Shown piece by piece: positions 43,827 to 52,117 of a stretch of 64,000 nucleotides of DNA; positions within the stretch are counted from its first letter, which is position 1, and each line of letters opens with the position of its first letter. The position numbers and the translations under genes are program-made. The stretch is from assembly GCF_046244385.1 (NCBI RefSeq), contig NZ_CP176366.1, positions 868,001 through 932,000 on the forward strand, read 5' to 3'. This stretch comes from Methanospirillum stamsii. Its GTDB lineage: Archaea > Halobacteriota > Methanomicrobia > Methanomicrobiales > Methanospirillaceae. The notes beneath the pieces were generated by a model. It made no database searches, was not told where the DNA came from, and saw only the letters and a program-made list of their open reading frames with translations.

Positions 43827-45923
43827 TTATTGCAGGGATTTGAGTTCTATCTTCTCTACAGCCATAACCGGATCAGAGACACCAGATCCGGTGAGAACGA
43901 GTGGCCAGGATGCATCGTCCTTTGGAATCAGTATATCGTCCCGGATAGAGGCGAGGATATAATCGCCGGAACGTTTCACATCAGCACTCTCAAGGGTGAT
44001 TGATGTACCATCTGTTCCGGTAATGACAATCTGATATCCGCTATCTGCAAGAGACTCATTGTATGCATTATTCGAATGTTGATCGGCATCATCTACAAAT
44101 CCACAGAGGAACCAGAGAGGCATACCTTTCCAGGTTTTTCCATCAGAATCGGTATATGTTGCCACATGGTTAGAGCCAAACTGGCAGACGAGAGCTGAAT
44201 CGAAATAGCCACTGGAAATATCAGTTTTCACCCCACCGATCTGTGTCCCATCAAGAATAAGTCCCCATTCCGATTCCGGCTCTGAATAAACCTCAATAGT
44301 CTCAATATATTTTGCTGCAAGGCCACCAGCTGAAGGGTACTGGACTCCGCTTTCCCAGTAATAGTGCCAGTGGTTAGAGTCCATGGTCTCATGCATATCC
44401 CAGTTTGAAAAGACCTGGTCATCTCCACCGGTGAAGAATAACTGGTACCCTTCTTTAAAGTCAGGGACTACCTTGTCACCTTTTGCGAAGGCCAGAAATG
44501 GATCTCCGGCAAGGTCAAGTGCAGCAGGATTGGGATATACAGAGGGATACCCTAGTTTTGTTTCATACCCATCCGAAGCAACCAGTTTTACCAATGTTCC
44601 CGGTTCCATCCCACCAACTAGGTTTACCAGGTCGCGAAGGAGAGTTCCTTTTACTGCGGATTCAATCTTGAAACCATTCGAAAATGACTGGTTACTATTC
44701 CAAAGATCTTCAGGATTATTCGTAATCCCTTCATATTTATAGGTGGTTTTTCCATCACCAATAACTTCTAGATTATCCTCCATCCATTGATAATCAACCG
44801 TTGTCTCGTTGATGATGGTTTTTCCATCCGTTTCGTACTTCACGATATGTATCTGTGGAATTTCTTTTTGTTCAGATTGCTCGGTACTATCTGAACCGGA
44901 TTTTTCAGAGAAAACGGGCAATCCGATTAATTCTATTTCGACAATATTACCAACAGAATTACCACCGGTGATGGTAGGCCCGACAAGTTTCAATGGATAT
45001 GAAGGTTTTTCTCCATCTGCTGCGAGAGGTTCTCCATTCATATTGTTGGCGATGATAATTTCATCAGAAGTTGTAAGATCCTTCGTTGAAAATTCTCTCG
45101 AATATCCGTCTCCGGCTTTTACAACGACCACATACCCGGATTCGAAAGCAGCATCATTAAATCCTTCAGAGCCATGAGACACTTCATCATCTACCCATCC
45201 AAGCAGTCTCCAGAGGGGAATCCCGGTGTACTCATTCCCGTCTTCATCAGTAAAGGAGCCTTTATGGCAGGATGCTGATTCTTCAAAGAAGGTCTGGTTG
45301 ATTTCATCAGAAATGGCTCCGGTAAGGCTGATAGACCATTCATCTGCATCAATCTGCAAAGAATTTCCTTCCTCAATTTGATCTCCGGCAGATACTAAAC
45401 CTTGATCCTGATTATCCGGTAGATCTTGAACCAAACCAGAATTCTCATCGCTGAATAATACTGAAGCTTCTGCATTATCGGCACTTACGGGTTTCTCCCC
45501 ATAGAAAAATGAAACCTCATCACCTGGAGAAAGAACTTTAATATTCAGTCCGTCTGTTTCCGGACTCCCGTAATCATCAAGGGTTGCTCCATTTACAACA
45601 CAAACCCAGGTTTTTCCCTGGGCTTTGTCATATTCAAAAGAGCCGATTGCATCAAGCATCAATATTCCGTTTTTTTCAAAGGATTTGTCCGTGATCTTCA
45701 ATGGAAGATCAACTACTGTTGCCAAAGCTCCAAGAGGGGTGTTGGCAGGGATTTCATATGATTCATCCGAAACATATGATGAAATTTCAACAGTATTATC
45801 AGACAATGACAACGGACCTTCAAATAGAATTTCACCAGACCCCATAACAGGTCCAACCATCAGAAGGAGGATTACCAGGACAAAGCCCAGGTAAACCTGA
45901 TTTTTATTTATTCCTACTTTCAT
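43827..45923 (-). CDS. large secreted protein with DUF4430-like domain and three molybdopterin-oxidoreductase-like modules
   Basis: The 698-residue protein has a signal peptide. Its DUF4430-like domain (about residues 53-148; TWVCVVNGATLDDYG) precedes three modules: A (193-335, GIPLWRLLGWVDDEVSHG), B (355-546, DYQWMEDNLEVIGDGKT, related to the 41450 and 39196 proteins) and C (551-697, GMPLWFLCGFVDDADQHS, a paralogue of A). DUF4430 domains can bind corrinoids or similar ligands. ATG 45923 follows GGTGA at seven bases; upstream in-frame Met at 45944 is less likely. The first gene of the wtp operon; function presumably in oxyanion or cofactor capture at the cell surface, unproven. Confidence 0.7.
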   Translation of the reverse strand: MKVGINKNQVYLGFVLVILLLMVGPVMGSGEILFEGPLSLSDNTVEISSYVSDESYEIPANTPLGALATVVDLPLKITDKSFEKNGILMLDAIGSFEYDKAQGKTWVCVVNGATLDDYGSPETDGLNIKVLSPGDEVSFFYGEKPVSADNAEASVLFSDENSGLVQDLPDNQDQGLVSAGDQIEEGNSLQIDADEWSISLTGAISDEINQTFFEESASCHKGSFTDEDGNEYTGIPLWRLLGWVDDEVSHGSEGFNDAAFESGYVVVVKAGDGYSREFSTKDLTTSDEIIIANNMNGEPLAADGEKPSYPLKLVGPTITGGNSVGNIVEIELIGLPVFSEKSGSDSTEQSEQKEIPQIHIVKYETDGKTIINETTVDYQWMEDNLEVIGDGKTTYKYEGITNNPEDLWNSNQSFSNGFKIESAVKGTLLRDLVNLVGGMEPGTLVKLVASDGYETKLGYPSVYPNPAALDLAGDPFLAFAKGDKVVPDFKEGYQLFFTGGDDQVFSNWDMHETMDSNHWHYYWESGVQYPSAGGLAAKYIETIEVYSEPESEWGLILDGTQIGGVKTDISSGYFDSALVCQFGSNHVATYTDSDGKTWKGMPLWFLCGFVDDADQHSNNAYNESLADSGYQIVITGTDGTSITLESADVKRSGDYILASIRDDILIPKDDASWPLVLTGSGVSDPVMAVEKIELKSLQ

Positions 45924-45998
45924 CCAATTCACCGATCGTGGCATCTAATCCAAAAAGATGCAGAAATAAGATCACTAGTTCTAAAAAAGAAATTTCCG

Positions 45999-46019
45999 AT
46001 TTGATTTCATAAATCAAAT
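45999..46019. promoter_or_regulatory. 21-base palindrome between TATA box and start of the wtp operon
   Basis: ATTTGATTT-CAT-AAATCAAAT is a perfect inverted repeat. On the minus strand it follows a TATA-like GATATATC (46020-46027), where it could act as an operator for metal-dependent repression of the wtp operon. On the plus strand the channel gene lies 80 bases away. Confidence 0.55.
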
Positions 46020-46099
46020 GATATATCACCTGATTTCAGGAATACCTGTCATACCTGTATTAACCTATTAGTCATGGAGAAGAAATCATACCATAGTCT

Positions 46100-46903
46100 A
46101 TGGTCAATCATACTTTTTCAACCGAAATGAAAGATCCTGGATATGAAATTTTCATCGCAATTGTATCCATCATCTCCATTTTTAACCTGGGAATACTCTG
46201 GATTCCAGGACTTGATGAAGATACCCACTCTCTCATTCTCATCATGAATACCGGACTTACCGCAATTTTCCTATTGGATTTTATTTTCCGGATTATTACG
46301 GCAAGGTCAAAGAAACAGTATTTTATTCAGAACTGGGGTTGGGCAGATCTTCTTGCATGTGTTCCGGTTATGAGATTTTTGAGGCTTTTCAGGATTTTTA
46401 AAGCATACCGGATTATACACAACCTTGGATTACATAATATCAGACGACATCTTTTAGAAAACCGTGCTGAAACAGCCATTTACATCCTTGTTCTGATGGT
46501 GTTTCTCATTATTGAATTTGGATCGTTTTTCATTCTCCTGGCTGAAAGAGGAGCAGAAGATGCGAATATTATCAATGCAACTGATGCCATCTGGTGGGTC
46601 TATGTAACAATTACAACCGTAGGATATGGGGATCATTACCCGGTGACCAATGCAGGAAAAGCCATTGGGATCCTGGTTATGACAACCGGCGTAGGGATAT
46701 TTGCCACATTTGCCGGATACATTGCAAATAAACTTCTTTCATCGAAAAAAGAAGAGGAACCAATTGTTCAGGCTGATCGAGAGATATTAGAAAAACTTGA
46801 TCTGCTCAAGGCAACCATTGAGAGACAGGAAGCAGGATATTCTGATATCACGTTGCGTTTACAACAGATTGAACAATACCTAACGCAAAATACCAGAAAA
46901 TAA
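46100..46903 (+). CDS. voltage-gated-like potassium channel
   Basis: The 267-residue protein has about five to six membrane segments with the K+ selectivity filter TTVGYGDHYPVT near residue 173, an S4-like basic segment (RFLRLFRIFKAYRI) near residue 94 and a C-terminal coiled-coil-like tail (EILEKLDLLKATIERQ). Likely one subunit of a tetrameric channel. No RCK domain is present. Confidence 0.85.
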   Translation: MVNHTFSTEMKDPGYEIFIAIVSIISIFNLGILWIPGLDEDTHSLILIMNTGLTAIFLLDFIFRIITARSKKQYFIQNWGWADLLACVPVMRFLRLFRIFKAYRIIHNLGLHNIRRHLLENRAETAIYILVLMVFLIIEFGSFFILLAERGAEDANIINATDAIWWVYVTITTVGYGDHYPVTNAGKAIGILVMTTGVGIFATFAGYIANKLLSSKKEEEPIVQADREILEKLDLLKATIERQEAGYSDITLRLQQIEQYLTQNTRK

Positions 46904-46970
46904 AAAAAAACCATCACCGTTTTTCATCTGCCTGTACCTTTTTACCCCACAACCCCTATTATTCAGTGAA

Positions 46971-49595
46971 ATGCACGAGCCGGCTGTGAAAAAAACTCTT
47001 TATTGGTGTGAACACTGCAATATTCCACTCATCGCACGGAGTTGTAGTTGCGGGGGAGAGGGAAAAACCATCCCTCTTCTTCAGCCATACGACCTCCGGC
47101 CAGCTCTTTCTGCAGACCGGAATCTCATCTACGAATTAATTGCATCACAGTTTGGAGAGATCCCTCTTCCAAAAGTCATCCTCCTCAATAAAACCGGAGG
47201 ATATGACCGGGCAGAACTGGTCATTATAAACGGAGAAAGGTTTGGATGGCTTACCTTTGATCCGGTTACCAGAAAATTTTCCCTGGATATCACTCCCGAA
47301 GCCCTCCCTTTTCTCCTGACCCACATCAAGAGAGGGATTGTAGATCTTACCAGAATAGTTGACCTGAAATCCGAAAAGGGGAGGATAGGCGGGAAGAGAT
47401 TCAAATTATCAGAGCCTCTCTCTGACGGAACGGTAATTATCACCGCAAATGGAAAATATGGGACCGGAGTTGTAAAAGAAGGATATATCCGGGTTAAAGA
47501 ACTCCTTCAGGTAACTCCCCGGACATATCCTGACCCTGACTGGGAGGCCGTGATTGCACAGAATCAGTATCATCTGAAAAACCTTGAAAGAAATGCAATC
47601 CGGACCATAAAGAGTCATATCAATGACCGGCCGACTGCAAATGTATCGTTTTCAGGGGGAAAAGACAGTACTGCAATACTTCATCTGGCAAAAAAAGCAG
47701 GAGTTACAAAATCCTTTTTTATCGATACCGGACTTGAATTTCCCGAGACTATCCGGTTTATTGAGGAACAGGGGGCTGAAATTATTCGGAAAGGCGGTGA
47801 TTTTTTTCAGGCAGCGGAGAAAGCAGGTCCACCGGGCAAAGACAACCGGTGGTGTTGTAAACTGCTTAAACTCCATCCCCTGAAGATATATCTTGCTGAT
47901 GTCGGACCATGCGTCACTATTCAGGGGAACCGCTGGTATGAATCCTGGAACCGGGCCGGTCTTGATGAAACCAGCCAGAACCCGGCAAATCCCCTTCAAC
48001 TGAATATCTCACCCATCAGAAGTTGGAGAGCATTCGAAGTCTTCCTCTACCTCTGGTGGAAAAAAATCCCGATGAACCCCCTCTATGAAAGAGGAATTGA
48101 GCGGATAGGCTGTTACCTCTGTCCGGCTATGCTGGAAAGTGAATACGAGGGAATTAAAAAAACCCATCCGGAGATGACTGATAGGTGGGATGATTTCCTG
48201 GATAAATGGGCAGAGAAAAAACAGATGCCTGATGCATACACCGACTGGGGGCTCTGGCGATGGCGGGCTCTTCCTCCCAAGATGCGGGAATTATGTAGGA
48301 ATATGGGAGTCCTGGTACATGATGACTTTACCCTTGCAAAGGGGACGCGAACAAAAAAGAAACAAGAACAGGTTTCTGCTCAAAATATCCCTACAAGAGA
48401 GCCTCTACAAATAGAGCAGGATATTTTCAGGGATATTAAGCACGATTTTCCGATTCTTGGTGATGTCATCTACCTTGATAATGCCGCTACTAGTTGCTCA
48501 CCTGAACCGGTTGTCCAGGCATTGGTGGAATTCGAACATCAGTACAGGTCCAATGTAGGGAGGGGAGTTCACCGGCTAACCCGGATAGCAACCCAGCGGT
48601 ACTGGCATGCCCATGAGAAGGTTTCGAAATTCATCGGGGGAACAGCAGGTATCACAGTTTTTACTAAAAATACCACCGAAGCAATTAATATGGTTGCCTA
48701 TGGTCTTTCCTGGAGTCCGGGTGACAGGATTGTTACAACGATACTCGAACATCATTCAAACTTCCTTCCCTGGAAGGCTCTTGAAAAACTGGGCGTTATC
48801 GTTGAAGTAATTGGCATTACTCCGGACTTTATGCTGGACATGGAAGCGTTCAGGAATGCCCTCGTAACTCCGGTAAAATTGGTCGCAATTACTCATGCAT
48901 CAAATGTACTTGGAACACTTCTTCCAGTAGAAGAGATAGCAGACATTTGCAGAAAATGCGGGACATTACTCCTTGTGGACGGAGCACAGGGAGCTCCTCA
49001 TATTCCGGTTGATGTGGCAAAAATAGGATGTGACTTTTACTGTTTTTCCGGGCATAAAATGCTCGGGCCTACCGGAACCGGTGTTCTCTGGATGAGAGAT
49101 CCAATCCTGAAACCAATGATGATGGGGGGAGGTATGGTTGAATCGGTTACAGAAAAGGATATCACCGTGCTTGAGGGCTATGAGCAGTATGAAGCAGGAA
49201 CCCCGAATATTTCCGGGGGAATAGCTCTTGGCATTGCAATTGATTATCTTCGGAAAATCGGCATGGAAAAGATCCATGACCATGAATCAACCCTTACCAC
49301 CCATCTCATCAGCATCCTGAAAACTCTGGACAGAATAACGGTATTTGCGCCTCCTCTTCCAGAAAACCGTATAGGTGTTGTATCATTCACGGTTGAAGGA
49401 ATGCACCCTCATGAAATGGCTCAGCAGCTTGATGAACATGACATCCTTGTCAGGTCTGGACTCCATTGTTGTCATCCCTTAATGTATGCTCTTGGTCTTC
49501 CGAACGGAACCGTAAGAGTAAGCCTTGGTATTTATACAACAATAGATGACATTGACCTCTTTATCGCAACTTTAAAAGAGATTATTGCCAAATAA
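46971..49595 (+). CDS. fusion of PAPS-reductase-like protein and SufS-type cysteine desulfurase
   Basis: One 874-residue chain joins two sulfur enzymes. Residues 1-50 hold a Cys-rich zinc-finger-like segment (Cys13, Cys16, Cys25, Cys27). Residues about 50-455 form a PUA-like part followed by a PP-loop PAPS-reductase-like domain (SFSGGKDSTA, residues 226-235) with Cys295-Cys296 and Cys381/Cys384. Residues about 490-874 are a SufS-type desulfurase with the PLP lysine Lys696 (SGHKMLGP) and the catalytic Cys833/Cys834 (LHCCHPLM). The fusion suggests that persulfide made by the C-terminal half is passed directly to the N-terminal half for an adenylation-dependent thiolation. The substrate is unknown. 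Confidence 0.85.
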   Translation: MHEPAVKKTLYWCEHCNIPLIARSCSCGGEGKTIPLLQPYDLRPALSADRNLIYELIASQFGEIPLPKVILLNKTGGYDRAELVIINGERFGWLTFDPVTRKFSLDITPEALPFLLTHIKRGIVDLTRIVDLKSEKGRIGGKRFKLSEPLSDGTVIITANGKYGTGVVKEGYIRVKELLQVTPRTYPDPDWEAVIAQNQYHLKNLERNAIRTIKSHINDRPTANVSFSGGKDSTAILHLAKKAGVTKSFFIDTGLEFPETIRFIEEQGAEIIRKGGDFFQAAEKAGPPGKDNRWCCKLLKLHPLKIYLADVGPCVTIQGNRWYESWNRAGLDETSQNPANPLQLNISPIRSWRAFEVFLYLWWKKIPMNPLYERGIERIGCYLCPAMLESEYEGIKKTHPEMTDRWDDFLDKWAEKKQMPDAYTDWGLWRWRALPPKMRELCRNMGVLVHDDFTLAKGTRTKKKQEQVSAQNIPTREPLQIEQDIFRDIKHDFPILGDVIYLDNAATSCSPEPVVQALVEFEHQYRSNVGRGVHRLTRIATQRYWHAHEKVSKFIGGTAGITVFTKNTTEAINMVAYGLSWSPGDRIVTTILEHHSNFLPWKALEKLGVIVEVIGITPDFMLDMEAFRNALVTPVKLVAITHASNVLGTLLPVEEIADICRKCGTLLLVDGAQGAPHIPVDVAKIGCDFYCFSGHKMLGPTGTGVLWMRDPILKPMMMGGGMVESVTEKDITVLEGYEQYEAGTPNISGGIALGIAIDYLRKIGMEKIHDHESTLTTHLISILKTLDRITVFAPPLPENRIGVVSFTVEGMHPHEMAQQLDEHDILVRSGLHCCHPLMYALGLPNGTVRVSLGIYTTIDDIDLFIATLKEIIAK

Positions 49596-50345
49596 TCAGC
49601 GGATTATTCGTTCCGGATGAGCATATATCACCAGGGAATCATTTTGGAGACTGGCAATACATATTCCGTTTTTCTGTCCAATCTCCTGTGCCAGTTTAGT
49701 TAGGTGGCTGGCTGTAAGAATGAGGGGAATTCCAACTATCAGGCATTTTCTCACAATTTCAGAGGTAATGATGACTGTACTCATACACCAGGTCGTGGAA
49801 AAATTGATTGATCCCATAAGAGCAGCACCGATTATCCGGTCAGTCACCTGTTCATCACCGATATCAGACCGCTGATAAAGAACCTCCGGCCCCAAAAAGA
49901 GAGATGAAATTGACGGGCTATTGGAACTTGCACGATTGAACGCATTGAATCCGGATATTCCTGTTTTCAGATCCTCTACACTGACAGAAAAATCAGATGA
50001 AATCACCGGTAGTTTTCCGGGGTCAACATATGAAACTGCTCCTCCACACCCGGAGAGGATTGTTTTTTTCGGACCCGGACTTGTGAAGATGTTTGTTGTA
50101 AGAACACTAATCCGGTTTTTTTCAGGTCTTATAGACTCTATCTCTTCAATTTTTGAGATGTATTGCTCGGTGAACAAGAACCCTGTGAAATATTCTTCCT
50201 GATTTCCGGGCGCTAAAAGGATAGTAGAGACATGTTTTCCATTGATGAAAATTGCTGTCGGAACCTCATCATAGAGCTCCCTCTGAAGATCTGATGGCGT
50301 GCCTGTTTTTTCAGGTGATGAAAGACTGATGATATCCATTATCAT
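49596..50345 (-). CDS. fdhD: FdhD-like sulfur transferase for formate dehydrogenase
   Basis: The 249-residue protein matches FdhD, which passes sulfur to the Mo/W cofactor of formate dehydrogenase. It has the EEYFTGFLFTEQYI and PKKTILSGCGGAVSY blocks and the FDHD-type RSDIGDEQVTDRIIGAAL. It has one Cys where bacterial forms have CxxC, and the usual (D/E)(D/V)GRHNA-type motif is altered, so it is a divergent member. Formate dehydrogenase itself is not in this window. The tungstate transporter lies nearby. Confidence 0.82.
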   Translation of the reverse strand: MIMDIISLSSPEKTGTPSDLQRELYDEVPTAIFINGKHVSTILLAPGNQEEYFTGFLFTEQYISKIEEIESIRPEKNRISVLTTNIFTSPGPKKTILSGCGGAVSYVDPGKLPVISSDFSVSVEDLKTGISGFNAFNRASSNSPSISSLFLGPEVLYQRSDIGDEQVTDRIIGAALMGSINFSTTWCMSTVIITSEIVRKCLIVGIPLILTASHLTKLAQEIGQKNGICIASLQNDSLVIYAHPERIIR

Positions 50346-50380
50346 AGTATCATTCTATCAGAGGAATAAAAAGTCAGTGC

Positions 50381-50929
50381 ATGTGCAGGAATTTTATTTC
50401 AATGACAGGATATAAACCGAAACAATTACTATCTGAGTATATGACACATTCTCGTTCGCTAGGATATTTTAATCCAGTATTTTTTCTGACACTCTGCATC
50501 ACATTCATCGCCATTATTTCTCCGGTGTCGGGAGATAATTCGGAGATTTATATTGCAAGTATCAACCTTCCATCTGATAGTACGATCGTGAGTCCGGGCA
50601 TGAATATCTCCCCGATAATAACTGTAGTTAACCGGGATATCAAACCCGGACAGGCAGAATCATTAAAGTTTACCGGATCACTCGGCCCGAGGACTCTTAT
50701 TACCACAAATGCTGAATGGCCGGTTCCGGCAAAAGGGGAAGAAAGAACCTATACGATACCATTTACCATCCCTTCCCTTCAACCTGGTGTTTATTCACTT
50801 GAAATAGGGCTCATCCTGGATGATCAAGAGAGCAGTAATGGAGTAATCAGCACAATGAAAGCAAAGACAAATATTCAGGTGACACATCCGAAACCAGGTT
50901 CAGCCATCAGTGATTGTGGATGTTCTTAG
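50381..50929 (+). CDS. secreted protein with one Ig-like domain
   Basis: The 182-residue product has a hydrophobic signal segment (about residues 31-50) and then a single beta-sandwich-like domain (TIVSPGMNISPIITVVNRDI, PFTIPSLQPGVYSLEIGLIL), ending in a Cys-Gly-Cys tail. Starts at Met1, Met8 or Met21 (50441) are possible; Met21 gives the best signal peptide. Family unknown; convergent with the TPR gene. Confidence 0.55.
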   Translation: MCRNFISMTGYKPKQLLSEYMTHSRSLGYFNPVFFLTLCITFIAIISPVSGDNSEIYIASINLPSDSTIVSPGMNISPIITVVNRDIKPGQAESLKFTGSLGPRTLITTNAEWPVPAKGEERTYTIPFTIPSLQPGVYSLEIGLILDDQESSNGVISTMKAKTNIQVTHPKPGSAISDCGCS

Positions 50930-50941
50930 AGAAAAGGAAGA

Positions 50942-52117
50942 TCAGAATATCTTTTTTCTCAAGTAAAATACAACCCCAAATCCTATCAGAGTCAAAATAT
51001 AAAATTCAGGTCTTGAAAAAAGCACTGAAAGATTATCTGATGTTTCAGTACTGTCATGAGGAACCTGTTTCTTCAACTGATTCAGGAACCTGCTTTGAGG
51101 TGGCGTTAGTGAGATTTCCGGAATAGAGTTTAGAATATCTTTCGCGTCCGGATATCGCCCCTGTTGTATCCGGAGTTTTGCAAGACTCAGTGAAGTATCA
51201 ACATCCCCGGGTAATAAAGATAATGAATCAAGGTATGCCTTCTCCGCGGATGGAAGATCACCGACCATGGAATAGAGATCTCCCTTCCGGATGAGGTTTT
51301 GTGGATTTCTTGAAGCAGGACTCATATTTTCCAGTTCTTTTGCTGCCTCAAGTGATTGATTCAGGTTGGAAAATGCCTCACTTCGCTTTTGAAACAATTC
51401 ATCGCGGAGAGTTTGGTTAGATTCATGCTCAAGAGTACGATTCCATGCAGATAATGCAGAAATTAAGTCTCCTTTTTTTGCATGTGCTTCTCCTTCTTTA
51501 TCAGAATAATCCGGGTTATCAGGATCCAATTTTTCAGCCATTTTGTAGAACTGAAGGGCTTTATCCCACTCAGATCTATCAAAAGAATAGTCCCCCTGTT
51601 TTTCATAACTCTCTGCAGGATTTTGATTATTATCTGGTGAGATGCTATTAGAAGGACTTAAACTGACATCATGGCTTATCGGATCTCCATGGCCGCTTAT
51701 AAATTCAGGAACCGGATCCTCAACTGATGGAGAGGAGTATGTATTTCCTGCATGGTGACCGTTGAAACCTGCATTTTTGACCGTGTTTTCTTCCAATGGA
51801 ACCTGACAGGAACCGGGATTTTGTAGACATCTTCCGGTTTTAAATGCTATATCTGCTTCATCCTGTCTGCCCAAATCTGATAGTACTTCTCCTTTCCATA
51901 ACCACCCATTTGGCCACAATGGATCTTTTTGAACTATTAACTCAAAAATCTGAAGTGAATACTCAAGATCTCCAGAATTATATGCTACAACTCCTTCAGT
52001 AAGGCTAACCTCAGAATCACTTTGGATAACTCCGGATGCAATCCCGGACAATAAAATAATAATAAACACCATCAGACTGATCTGATAGATAATCGGCCAT
52101 CTTCCGGATTTATGCAT
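50942..52117 (-). CDS. TPR-repeat protein with signal peptide and C-terminal membrane anchor
   Basis: The 391-residue protein has a signal segment (residues 8-28), tetratricopeptide repeats (about residues 40-90 and 200-350) flanking a Ser/Pro-rich middle, and a C-terminal hydrophobic segment (FYILTLIGFGVVFYLR). The most probable start, 52117, overlaps the stop of the upstream pseudokinase gene. The upstream GTG/ATG starts at 52171 and 52159 would run into that gene. Probably a partner of the three membrane pseudokinases. Confidence 0.7.
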   Translation of the reverse strand: MHKSGRWPIIYQISLMVFIIILLSGIASGVIQSDSEVSLTEGVVAYNSGDLEYSLQIFELIVQKDPLWPNGWLWKGEVLSDLGRQDEADIAFKTGRCLQNPGSCQVPLEENTVKNAGFNGHHAGNTYSSPSVEDPVPEFISGHGDPISHDVSLSPSNSISPDNNQNPAESYEKQGDYSFDRSEWDKALQFYKMAEKLDPDNPDYSDKEGEAHAKKGDLISALSAWNRTLEHESNQTLRDELFQKRSEAFSNLNQSLEAAKELENMSPASRNPQNLIRKGDLYSMVGDLPSAEKAYLDSLSLLPGDVDTSLSLAKLRIQQGRYPDAKDILNSIPEISLTPPQSRFLNQLKKQVPHDSTETSDNLSVLFSRPEFYILTLIGFGVVFYLRKKIF

